Positions 38,410 through 50,537 of a stretch of DNA of 64,000 nt are shown here, in pieces (positions within the stretch are counted from its first letter, which is position 1; the number at the start of each line of letters is the position of its first letter). Below the pieces are notes generated by a model, which had not been told where the DNA came from, ran no database searches, and was given only the letters and a program-made list of their open reading frames with translations. This DNA comes from Sindora glabra (Eukaryota > Streptophyta > Magnoliopsida > Fabales > Fabaceae), in NCBI GenBank assembly GCA_020226215.1, contig CM035229.1:82973343-83037342 (forward strand), written 5' to 3'. A program made the position numbers and the translations under genes.

Positions 38410-39830
38410 TTGAACTCAGTATTACACTGTAAGACCTAATATTGATATGACATTAAAGACCCTATAGTATAATATAAGGACTATATATCATATTCTTAAA
38501 ATTTTAACCTAGATAGGGTCATAAAGAATTTTAAAAGTATAATACTTACTCTTACACTTATATTATTACTGACAAATCACATTAATAATATTATATCAAT
38601 AAAGTATTAAAATGTTATTAATATAATATTCTCCTTAGTCTAACTATCATCTTATTAAAATGAACAAAATTTTATATAATTAGACCCATGATATGTAGGC
38701 TTATAATTATACAAAATTTCATGTTATAACATAAGTCTAAATAATTTGCTAAAGTTATCTTCATATCCACACATATACATAGAAAAATAATTAAATAATG
38801 TCCAAAAATTTATATGAAAATCTAGAATATAAAAATATTATAGTAAAAATTTAAACTCAAAATAAAATTAATTAGCCATTTAAATTAAATAAATAAAAAT
38901 AATTAAAATATTTTTAATTTTAAAAAAATACTAAAAAAATATAGCTTAAAGAGTGAAGCTTAGAGCACCTTCACTGTAGTCAAATAATATTGGCACAACA
39001 ACGGGTGGTGTGCACACACCAACGCTGTGTATGGGTATGACCAATGCATTATTCATTATTTTCCTAGGCCGGTTGGGCCTGAAATTGGGTTGGATGACCT
39101 AATTTTTAGATTCACGTGACCTGGAACCAAAATATACAATTTTTGTAACATTTTTAAATGTGTTTTCACATATAATTCTCTTTTAATGCATCTAATACAA
39201 AATTTTCTAGAAAAAACTTGAATTTAATATCAATTTAATTGAGTGCAAATTTTTTGAAAAATGGTTATGGAATTTCTTAGCTTTTAACAGTTAAAAATTG
39301 CACTTTTAATGCTTTTAGATGTCAAAAAAATGCATTTTCCTTGATGATAGAAATCATTAACATAGAAATTGCAATTAAAAGGAATGATTGGTAAATTAAA
39401 CTTTTAATTTTGGAGGTTACTGCAAATTTCCATTTCAAATGTGCATAGTCAAATGAAAAACTAATTTTTATGAAAAAAATTCATACAATTTCTAGAAACA
39501 TTTTGACAAGCAATATAGTAGTGGCTTGAAAATTTGTTGGGGGAAAAGGAAAATCTTTTGTTAAAGCCTATTGGGCATTTGTTTTTTGATTTTTTTGTTT
39601 TGGAATTTTTTTTTGAAAATTTGGAAATTTTTTTGTTCCTTTTCATTTATGAACCAAAAATAAAAAACTAATGAATTGGTAATTTTTTTGATAAAAAAAA
39701 TTAATTGAAAAATATATATACATATATGATTGCATCATGATTTGCAAATAGAACATATTTGAGTATAAATTGCAATATTCACACCTAAACAAATTCATCC
39801 AAAAACACATACAAAAGCCAAACATGGATG

Positions 39831-39910
<80 letters not shown>

Positions 39911-40121
39911 CTCCTCATATAAATGTGTATAGCATTCATAAGGAACAAAAATAATACATATAGAGGCACAACAATAAATAGTATAAACGTTATGAAATAA
40001 TTTTGAGATTTATAGTAAATTTTCATTTAGGATAATTCATTATAAAATATAACATTATTCAAAAAATAAAATTATATTCTTGAATTTACATTATAATATA
40101 TTCAATCCACGTGATTTATTA
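38410..40121. other. AT-rich stretch between copia-2 gag and a PBS/LTR
   Basis: No gene. If the PBS at 40122 belongs to copia-2, this is an unusually long (1.7 kb) leader; otherwise it is unrelated spacer. A less AT-rich island at 38960-39130 (CACAACAACGGGTGGTGTGC) is unexplained. Confidence 0.35.
39834..39907. repeat. (TA)n microsatellite, 74 bp
   Basis: Uninterrupted TA repeat of about 37 units. Confidence 0.95.
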
Positions 40122-40133
40122 ACTCTGATACTA
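40122..40133 (-). other. Probable tRNA-Met primer-binding site (minus orientation)
   Basis: Forward ACTCTGATACTA is, on minus, TAGTATCAGAGT, close to the TGGTATCAGAGC complement of initiator tRNA-Met used by most plant LTR elements. It lies 2 bp from the inferred LTR edge at 40136, the expected spacing. Confidence 0.55.
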
Positions 40134-40135
40134 AT

Positions 40136-40585
40136 TGTTAAAATTAAAATTTTATAAGAACAGTGATCCCAATTGAATCATATGAAAATATAATATTAAA
40201 ATATAAATAAAAATAAATAATAATTACTTAATAAATCTATCTATGATGAATATAAATATCTCGTAGGTGATGAGTTACTCAAATCAATCTCGATTATAAA
40301 ATTATAATAAAGGTTCACTACTCTTATTGACCTTAAATGAATATTTGATTTTGTGAAGATATTCTGACATGAATGGGAAGTGATTAGAAATCTTCAAATT
40401 TAAGAGTAACAATTTTTATTTATATTTTATCTATTAGTGGGTTATCTATCATTGAAAATAATCCATTATTATGTTATTGGATTTGATTGTTACTGGATTC
40501 AAACTAAACCATTTTAATATTAGGTTAAATTTTTTACATCTTATTTTATTAGTATATTAATAAGTCCATAATAAAAAATCAAACA
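40136..40585 (-). mobile_element. Probable 5' LTR of a minus-oriented copia element
   Basis: Starts TGTTAAAATT and ends AATCAAACA on the plus strand, so it has TG...CA ends (450 bp), and abuts a PBS. No matching 3' LTR was found next to copia-2 (around 33700-34000), so whether it belongs to copia-2 is open. Confidence 0.45.
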
Positions 40586-42938
40586 CAAATATCCATAAAC
40601 ATTGTAACATGTGCATTATAATTAAGGATCATGCAATATATACGGCCATATATTGAAGATTTACCGAAAGATTAATATGAAAGATTGGCATATATATTTT
40701 ATTTCTAAAGATAGATAGGCCCATGAGAGGTCGGTCTCACCTTATTTTTACTGTATACGAAAAACGAAGGCTGCAATTTATAATCGAACACACCGGTTTC
40801 TTTTATAAAGGAGAGGACTTTTTTAATCTTTTGAATTTTTTATGCTTTGACTTTTGGACTTGCACAAGCAAACTGCTCTCTTTTTGGGTTTAAAGATAGC
40901 TCATCCATCCCCACCCACATGGTTTGTTTCTTGAGTTATCACTGTTCAACTTTGCTCCAGAAAATTCTTAGAAAGAGGGGTTATGGATTAAAAAAGAAAA
41001 AAGGATGCCCAAAATTTAGGATGGTCCCAATATCCTAATTGATGATTAGGGTTGGTTGGCCAAACCCTTTTTCATCAATTGTAGAACTTTACCGTGAAAA
41101 AACCCTAAAAATTTGCACACGGAACAACGAGTTGATGGACCTTTAGATCCTTCCTTGCAAAGCATACGTCAATTTTTGGAAGCTTTTGTGTTGTAAAAAT
41201 ATAAACCCTTGGCTGTCTTTCTGGTCACTTTTTGTTCGTTTTACTTTTCGAAAAATGCTGTGAGGCCAAGAAGGCACGGAAGTTGCATGCATTTGTTGCC
41301 ATGTCATGATGCCTACAACATGGAACCGGGTACCCCGCTTACGTGTCACGGACTCAATATAGGTTTGATGAAGATTGGAGGCCCTCGTGGGTGAGCAAAA
41401 GTCCATACTTCATGGGTGTTTGTCTTTCATGGTTGAAGCTGATGGAGAGGCACATGGAGACTAAAAGGTCATCTGCAGATAAAGAGAGAGATAAAATAAA
41501 GGTAAAAACAGCCCACGCTCATCTGTCCTTCCAATTCAACGCTCAATTCATCAGCTTCTTTATTTTTTCTCGCAGGGAAAAATAAAGCAATCAAAGCCCT
41601 GCCTGTCCCTCGCTTGTTTGTGGATATATGTATGTGGTATAGTGACGCAGACAGTAAGCAACGAAATAAACCAAAGGACATAGTCAAAGTTTTATATTTC
41701 AATCTGCATCTACGATACTATATGAGATATTAATATTGTGCATCTTACCGAATCTGCAATTTTGCATTGTATCAATTATATTTTCTTGAATTTATTTATA
41801 ATTTTATTAATCTTAATAAAATCATAATTGTAATTATAATTTAAAACTATAGTCAGCATCAAATATGTAAAAATAAATGAGTGCATGTCAATTTAATTGG
41901 AATTTTTGTTATTTTTGAATGAAAAATAAAATTGTAGAATGTGAAATGTTTCACAACTTTTTTTTCTTCTTTTGTTAACATATTCCAAGGATTGGAATAA
42001 CATATATTGATATCTGTCTGTTTCTATTTGGCATATCTGCATTATGGGTGAAATCATTCCTAGGCTTATCTCCCAACTCTATTTTGCATTTGTTGTTATT
42101 TTCATCGATTCCTACTCTTCACCGGAAAATATTCCTAGCTTTACTCTTGTTTAAAATTTTCAATATTATTTCTTTTTGTAATATAATAAGTAAAATAATT
42201 ATTTTTAAAATTTTAATGGTCACTTAATCATAATATTAATACATTTTATTTATCAAAAACACAAATAAATATAATTTTGAAATTTCGCTCTTACATTAGT
42301 AATCACCGACTCTCATTAATTGTGTGTTCACATTGGAACCGAAGGCATTAGTTACTAAGGTTTTCGATAAGGACTGAATCATGTGCTCGCAGCTGCCCCA
42401 CTCCGTTTTATAACTAGGTGTTTAAATTTTATTACTAAAGATGCATTACTAAAAAAATAGTAATATTTAAATTTTTTAATAATAACAAATAAATTTTAAT
42501 AATTTTTATTAATATAATAATATATATATAAATAATATGTAAAATTAATTTACACCATAATAGATAAAAAATTTAAATCCTATTCCTAAACCCTAAAAGG
42601 ATTTAGTATTTGAATTGGCAATCAGCAGTAGATAACTTTCTTTATTCATATATGAAATTCCACAGGGCGGGTGTTACCATTATTTGGTATCTTCATTATT
42701 TTTTGCTTTCCTTCTTAATTGATAAGAGCAGTGGCAGTATGTATTTCCGAAACTACCGATTTTTAATATATATTATCACGTTTTTTTAGTAGTTGATACA
42801 AAATTGGGTGATTAGGATTCATCTCTCATTTTTATATAAAATTAATGTTTTCACTTGATACACTCTTGTTTGAGATATATTAAACATAAACATACATAAA
42901 TACATACGTTCTTTAATCACAAAGTGTTATAATTTATA

Positions 42939-42980
<42 letters not shown>

Positions 42981-44300
42981 GTTGTTTAACTTTATAAATT
43001 TTTTCCATAAAATTATGTAAATGTTTAGATGGGATGTAACTTTCTTTTCATAAATTTTACACCATTAACAATTATATTTGTAATATAAAAATATTTAATT
43101 TTTTCTAAAATCTTATGTATTTTATAAAAATCATAAAATTTTGTAAAAGTGATGCCAAAAATCATGCCAAAACAAACCCCAAAATATATTTATAGGGAGT
43201 CCCGAAGAATGCCTTAGTGTTGGTGTATACAACGGTAAATGGAAAAGTACAAAGTGGCTCTGTAATAGAAAGATTAGAAAAAAAAAATGCTGTGGCTTTT
43301 TTATTTGTAAATTGTAATTGAAGAAGATTAATTTAGGTAAGGACTCCAATTAGGACATTAGGTTTACTAATTGCGGATCAATTAAATCCAATAATTTAAG
43401 TCAAAATCTATGTTCCATTCATATAATAAAATAAAAAAATACTATGTACATTAAAAATACAATTAAAATTTTTTATATTTATTGAATTAAGTTTTATAAA
43501 TTTGTTTCATAATTTTATATTAATATTTTTTTGATTTATATTTAGAAACTCAATTTTAAATTTCATTTTCGATATATATAATATTATTGTAGTAAAATAG
43601 GGCGAAAATATCGGTCACAATTTATAAAGCATATTTCAAAAAAATAACTTATGTTCGTGTTTGATGTGTGTTTATATCTAAAACTGGAATATTTGAACAC
43701 CCAAGCTCTCCACGATACTTCAACACTTAAAGAAAATCTGTCTAAAAGTTGCGGACTTTCTAAGCATTTTTTTTTTTAATTTAACACATAGTTGCGCCCG
43801 TTACATGCCAAATATTTACTTTACTTTTACTAGTTATACCAAATGGTGAATATTTATGTAATTTTTAATTCATATATTTTGTTGAAAGAAAATATTCACA
43901 TATCTAAACAGACAAATATCAGCCATCGATCTAAATTAATCAAAGTAATGTAATGATATATGAATAATTTAATGTAAAAAAAATCTCAAATTCTAGGAGC
44001 TAAAAAAAAATCACGAATAAAAAGAGATTTATTATATCATTAGAGATTACAAGATAACATCTATAAATATTTTTTTATCGTAACTTTACAACTTTCTAAC
44101 AATTATTTTTCATATTTCTTATAAACTTTTGTAATGGCTTTTATATAATCCTCATGAGCATTTACATTATATTTTTCTCATACCTCAAACTCTCTTTCAA
44201 TACAAATATTTATAATTTAAAAAATACTTGTTTAACAAAAAATCTTAAGTTTACTTTAATATAAAAATTTAATTTGAATAAAAAGATAATTTATAATATG
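40586..44300. other. Intergenic spacer
   Basis: No confident gene. The part 40740-41700 is less AT-rich and looks single-copy, with short open frames on both strands (41143-41406 minus, 87 codons; 41343-41585 plus, 80 codons), none with a recognisable domain. The rest is AT-rich. Confidence 0.4.
42941..42977. repeat. (TA)n microsatellite
   Basis: Uninterrupted AT/TA repeat of about 18 units. Confidence 0.95.
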
Positions 44301-45840
44301 AAATAATTACTAATTAATAATAATTGAATTTGGATATGTATTTATATGATGTTGTATTTTTATATTTTTAGATTTTGTGGTAATATTGTGTTCATATTGT
44401 ATCATGTCACGTGATTGTACTCGGTAAACTACAACATGCATGCAATATTTCATCACTAGGGCATGAACTATAAACAAAATAGGCATAGCCATCACCTCAC
44501 GCCTTGGCTTCTCGACCTTGTCATGTGGTGTATGAGGGAATGATGAACAAGATATGTTTGTCTTAAAGTGAATGACACCTTCAAGGTACACAATAATTGA
44601 GTGAAGTCTCACATATTTGTGCACATGTGAAACAGAAAGATGAAACAAATTAAGAAGAGATCCACAGGAATAGGCAGATGGTATGTGAACATATATTATC
44701 ATCCCAGCAACACGAGAAGACACGGCTTCAAATCAGGACACCCCTTCCAGCAACAAACAATGACATAATACACACAACACTTGTTATAATAATTAATGAA
44801 AATACTATTACAGGCCCCCTCCCCCCCCCCCCCCCCCCCCTAGAGACAAAGACAATTTAAGAATATAATGCCTTGATGACCCCAATTCTAATTCATCTAG
44901 GTGAACCCCACCGCCTAGCTACCCTTATTTTCCGGCCATTTCATTCATTTTATGGCTATTATTATCATTCACCCAATGATAACAACGATGGGTCAAAATT
45001 AAACAGGCAAAAGACAACATATAGATGTAATCAAATGGTAAAATCTAAAGCAAAGTGATTATTCATGCATGTCTCTCCATGTAGGATATAATTAGTTTCT
45101 TCATCAATCAGTAATTAAATGGCAATCATGATGCCTCTTAGATTCCCTAAAATGGTGGTTTGTCCCTCAAACAATCTTCAGAGTCCGCTGCTTTGCCCCC
45201 ACCTTCACTAGACCCTTCTTTTGCATTCTTGAATTTTTATTACACGGAATGCTTTCCAATCGCAATTATTTCTGTTACAATATGATCTCTTTGGAATCAA
45301 ATATTGTAATAATTGTGTGAATTAACGTAACCATTAAAAGTTTAAGAATTTAAATTATAAACAAGTTTTTTATTTCAAACAGAAATTGGAAAAAAAAGAA
45401 CCCTTTTTTTTCTATTGTTATTGCATACTTTATTCTGTTTGTTTTGATAAAAAATATTTTGTATAAAATATAATTATAAAATATTAAAATAAAAATATTT
45501 TATTTACTTAATATTAAATATAAAAAATTTACAGAAAATGAATTTCTTTTTTAAGGAAGAATTTATTTTCTTTAATTACTATATTTTTTAAATGTCATTT
45601 TTAATTATAAATATAAATAATATGTCACTTCCATATTAATATATATAAATAATATTTTTAATAAAAAATATTTTCCGAGGCTATACGTTGCCTAGGCCAT
45701 GCACAAACATGCAAAAGATGGCAGTGCTATCTTGTATTTGTCATGGTCTGGAAATTATAATATAAACTTCTTGGGCCAGGCGTTGTTATTCATTTGAGGA
45801 AATTCAGATACTAATTATAGGAGTCCTTGCAAGTTAACTA
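44301..45840. other. Intergenic spacer with a 137-codon minus frame of unknown meaning
   Basis: The minus frame at 44310-44723 shows no domain, signal peptide or supporting structure and has a His/Tyr-rich, low-complexity look; I do not call it a gene. A C-tract of 20 follows at 44821-44840. Confidence 0.35.
44815..44840. repeat. Poly-C tract
   Basis: C5-T-C20. Homopolymer likely to be length-variable or misassembled. Confidence 0.9.
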
Positions 45841-45846
45841 ATTGAC

Positions 45847-46067
45847 TATATATATATATATATATATATAGTATTTGGTTTGCATGGAAAACAAGCTCGT
45901 TGCATTAAGCAGGAATATTCATTGTTTGATTAATTAGGCCTTGTTCGCCGATCAAATCATTTTTAGTTATACTATAGCTCCATTTATTTTGATAAAAAAT
46001 TATTTTTATAAAATATAATTATAAAATATTAAAATAAAAAATATTTTATTTATTTAATATTAAATTT

Positions 46068-46116
<49 letters not shown>

Positions 46117-46310
46117 TTTGGTTTGCATGGAAAACAAGCTCGTTGCATTAAGCAGGAATATTCATTGTTTGATTAATTAGGCCTTGTTCGCCGATCAAAT
46201 CATTTTTAGTTATACTATAGCTCCATTTATTTTGATAAAAAATTATTTTTATAAAATATAATTATAAAATATTAAAATAAAAAATATTTTATTTATTTAA
46301 TATTAAATAT
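45847..46310 (+). repeat. Recent tandem duplication with (TA)n, 243-bp period
   Basis: The block GTATTTGGTTTGCATGGAAA at 45871 recurs at 46114. The following roughly 195 bp (including AGGCCTTGTTCGCCGATCAA) appear identical by eye until the downstream AT-rich part. Each copy is preceded by a (TA)n run (45847-45870, 24 bp; 46070-46113, 44 bp), which suggests slippage or unequal crossing-over at the microsatellite. Confidence 0.92.
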
Positions 46311-48333
46311 AAAAAATTAAAAAAATTAATTTTCTCTATTTAAAAATTACTTTTCTCTACTATCATATTTATAAATATTATTTTTTTAAACTATTAATAC
46401 AAGTAGCATATTACATTTTTTTTTTACTATTTATACAAATGATTTTTTAAGAAAAGCATTTTCTAACAAAATAATTAGATGAAACTTAAGTGTATTTAAT
46501 AATATATAAAAATATAATAATTTATTTTATATTAATACATTCTCCTTTTTATTGAATGGTTTATTTCTTTTCAAATTGTTTAATTAATATACACAATTTT
46601 AATAGGATCCGACTCACAACATGTTTGTCTTTCTCATGCAACGGTTGTACCCTAGCTACCCTAATCAACCTATATGCCGCTAATTCCAAAACAGGTACTT
46701 AATATATGTTCAATGTATTTTCCCAATTACTCCAAATCTCTCGACTAAGGCCAGACAGGATCAATTGTCTTATATATAATAATTTAACCTATATATTTTA
46801 TTTGTTTCCAACTGAGGTGAAGTTTGACCAACTGCATGATTGATTTTGTGGGTAGATTAGTCAAAGTTCCACCATCAATTCAGGGCTATATGTTATATCC
46901 AACCGGACCAACCCTCATATTCTCGTCAAAATTGATTAATATAAATGTGATTAAACGTGATCTATTGATGAGAAATTAAATCGAGCAACTCCCCCATTAA
47001 TCAGTAAATTAACAAACACTAGATACATACTAAGAGTTTTAAAAAATTTTGGATAAAAAATTGAAATTTATTATAAAAAATTTGTAATTTTTTTAAGAAT
47101 GTAAATTTATACAAATTTTGCATATAATAAATATAAAAAAGTGATTTCATTTCAAATAATTTATCAATTTTCTTTTAAATTTATAATATTTTATTGAAAA
47201 ATTGCAAAGAGATACACAAAATTTTCAAAATAAATTACAATAAAGTATATTGACACAATGATATACCTTCTTTTAACTCGGATATAGGGAGAGAGCAATT
47301 TTTATTCTAAAGGTCTAGTGAGAGAGCTAGCGTCTAAACAGAAGAAGGTAGAAGGAAAATGCTAGGAAGAAGAATTAAATTCCACTGTCATATTTACCGA
47401 TTTTACCTATCACCAAATATATCATACAGCCATACTGTGAAAATAATTTAAATATAGGGTTTTGTTGTTACATGGCGGGCATCCCCTATATCTATTCCGA
47501 TGGTGGGTAACTCTATGTGGTTGGTCTAAATGCAGTTGTAATTCTATGCATCGGTACAGGGTCTTCCTATCACAGGTATTTATCATCCATTTCAGCCAAC
47601 TTCTGATAAGGTTTGCTTCTGAATCATGAATTTGTTAAGCCAATCCAGGACTTAATGTAATGAATCTTGTGATATTTTTGTATTTTTTTAATCACAAACT
47701 GTATTCTGATTCGGTTATGCTTAAATTTAATAAAAAAACATCGCTTCTCAAAAGTTAGATATAGACAGTCTGCCACGAAACGAATTGATCTTTAATTAAT
47801 TTGTAAAACCAATTGTAGAATTGGATTTTTTTGAGAGGAGTTATCTGAGATCCTTTTTAATTTCTTTTATGTTTGGTGCTGATATAAAAAATTGACCAAT
47901 CGAAGATGATGACATATTTAGGCACTGTCTGTTTGAGAGAAAAATATTTTTCCTAACTGTTTTCTAACCGTTTTGCCTATGTTGAGTTGGTAATAAAAAA
48001 GTTGATTAACAGAAAATATGCTGCTAAAAAATGCAAATATACATCAAATATTTAATAAAAATTACATTGATTTTTAACCAACATCTAAGCAAGTATTGTT
48101 ATATATAAATTTTGAAATCGATTATTTAATTAATATAAAAAACAACAACAATATTGATTCTTATATAAAAAATAACCAACGTGATTTTTGATAATTCATT
48201 GTGAAAAATAATATTAGATATCTATTTTTGTAAAAAAAATTGATATATAATGTTATATATACAATATTGGTTTAATTAAATACTCAAAATGGTATAATTT
48301 GTCCCTCCCAACCTAAATCCACCTCCTCCTTCT
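46311..48333. other. Intergenic spacer
   Basis: No gene or RNA recognised. A slightly GC-richer patch at 47460-47640 has no open frame of note. Confidence 0.45.
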
Positions 48334-49699
48334 TGTTAGTGTATATGTCCTAAAACTAATAATATGGATGATTGATAATTTGAATCATGTTATTTTAATG
48401 GTAATTTCAATTATCATATTTATACATATATTGTTTGTGTAATATATTTAATTATGATAATAACTTTAGAATAATTGTATTCTTAAATATCTCTAGTCAT
48501 ATATCATTATAGATTGGGTTGTTTTGATATGTTAAGATTAGCATGTGTGATGACTTATATGAGATATTAAGTCTATATATGAGTATAAGTTAGAGAACTT
48601 ATATATTGGACTGACCCACTCTAAGAACACTACATGGATCGTTATATGAGTATTATGAATGATTCTTAGTGATCATTATTAATATGGTCATTTGATATGA
48701 GATCGTCAAGGTTCCTTACATGTGAGTTTCATATTTTGATACTATTATATGTAACTCATAGTTGAGGGAATGCAAGGGTAGTTATTAAATATGTCATATA
48801 TTATGGAGAGGGATTCATGTGATCAAGATGAAATTTATCTCTCCTATATAATAGGAGTGACATTTGTGGCTCTTTTAATTAAATAAAGCTGAGAAAAATG
48901 CATAGCCATACTTAGATGGATTGATATAGGATATTAATTACATTTGCTTTAGTTAGCTTACTTAAGAATCAAGAAACCTTTGAATTAGGTTATACGGGAA
49001 TGATACGATCCATGTCTCGTATTGAATCTAAATGTTTAGGACAAAAAGTCACAGATGATGATCACATATATAAGTTCAGTCAAATTATCGAATTTTTAAT
49101 TACTTGGATAATAATAATATGTTGCTAGACACCGCTCATTATTTATGATCATTAATATAATTTATGATCATTGCCAATGTAATGAGAATCTTTAGAGTCA
49201 CACATTTAGAACCTAGTGGATTTAGAATTAATGGACTAAACTGTTTAGGCCTAATATATAGAAATTCTGTGTTATAATTATGAGGCCAAATTATAAACTT
49301 ATAATTATACATGGAATAAAGTCCAATTAGTTAGAGTTTTCTTTGTACCTATTTAAATAGGCTTGTTAGATAATAATTATTATTCATGCATCCCAAAATA
49401 TAGAAAACTCTAGCAGCCTTCTTTGACCATAACTTTTGAAAAGGTGTAGCTAGCACTATGAGGCACAAGGAGGAGAATTCCAATCAGTGATAGTGGAGGT
49501 TCATTGGTGATTTATTAGTTCGTGTGGATACCTTGGAGTTTTTGATCGAAGCAAGTTGAGAAAGGTAATTAATGAACAAGTCTTTGAATCATCTGAAAAG
49601 ATATAGAACGAATCTTTATTCTAATCTAATATTTTGCATAGATACTTTGGCTAGGATCAGTTATTTTCCACTGCAATTGTTTAGCTTCTAATCCCAACA
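48334..49699 (+). mobile_element. Solo-type LTR, copy A
   Basis: Starts TGTTAGTGTATATGTCCTAA and ends CCCAACA, so it has TG...CA ends (1,366 bp). Matched along its whole length by copy B at 50538. It has a core-promoter-like CCTATTTAAATAGGC near 49348. Flanks read CCTTCT before and CTTTCT after, compatible with a mutated target duplication. No PBS follows, so it is a solo LTR or the edge of a deleted element. Confidence 0.75.
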
Positions 49700-50316
49700 C
49701 TTTCTCCTATACACACTTTTGTAAACTGCTTATTCCTCCCTATTCCCTCATGCAAACCCCCTATAATAATTTTTTATACAACCTTGTAAAACACCTTATT
49801 TGAAATAGAAATAAACATCTCTTATAACATTATAGAAACTCAATTTGAACCATTCCAAACAATAAATTGAATGAATAAATGTGTGAAAATAATGGAAGGT
49901 TATATCCATAATCAGATAAAAGTACTTTACTAAATTAATTTTGATACATATTATTCAATATGTAAGGTTAACATTCTTCAGAAAAACACTTAAATCCTTA
50001 CAAATGTCAAAGAAGAAAATTGCAAATGAATATATATTTCATATAAATAAATAGTAGATAATAACTTTAAAGGTTAAAGAAAAGAATTACAAGAAACCCA
50101 TTAAAAGAAAAAATAGCATAAGTACATCATAATTTGATCAATATATCAATCATAAAGTGTATTAGTTTGTTATATGAAGAAATTAAGTTTCTTATCTATG
50201 GAATCTATTAAAATTGCATCAAAATAGTATGTAACAAAATAAATACACATTTCATATAAATAAATAATAGATAATACCTTTAAAGAGTAAAGAAGAGAAT
50301 TACAAGAAACCCATTG

Positions 50317-50370
<54 letters not shown>

Positions 50371-50537
50371 CATAAGTACATTACAAATTGATCAATGTAT
50401 CAATCATAAAGAGTATCAGTTTGTTATATGAAGAAATTAAATTTCTTATCTATGCAATCTATAGAAATTGCATCAAAATAGTATATAACAAAATATAGTC
50501 AATTATGAAAATAGAAACTAAATTTCAAACATACACA
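49700..50537. other. 838-bp interval between the two LTR copies
   Basis: No PBS, polypurine tract or coding sequence, so it is not the internal domain of an intact element. It contains the local duplication at 50036-50495. Confidence 0.55.
50036..50495 (+). repeat. Tandem duplication, 213-bp offset, with (TA)n expansion in copy 2
   Basis: The block ATTTCATATAAATAAATAGT at 50036 recurs at 50249. Both copies carry GAATTACAAGAAACCCATT, TATCAATCATAAAG and GTTTGTTATATGAAGAAATT. In copy 2 a (TA)n run at 50319-50369 replaces an A-rich stretch of copy 1. Confidence 0.88.

Noticed and set aside
39643..40026. 127-codon minus frame
   Set aside because: Half of it is translation of the (TA)n microsatellite (Tyr-Ile repeats).
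41143..41702. Cluster of short frames on both strands
   Set aside because: Overlapping frames without domains or splice structure; GC is only mildly raised. Possibly a non-coding transcript but unsupported.
44310..44723. 137-codon minus-strand open frame
   Set aside because: No domain, no splice or promoter support, unusual composition; best seen as chance in this spacer.
50170..50373. 67-codon minus frame starting in Tyr-Ile repeats
   Set aside because: Microsatellite translation plus duplicated spacer.
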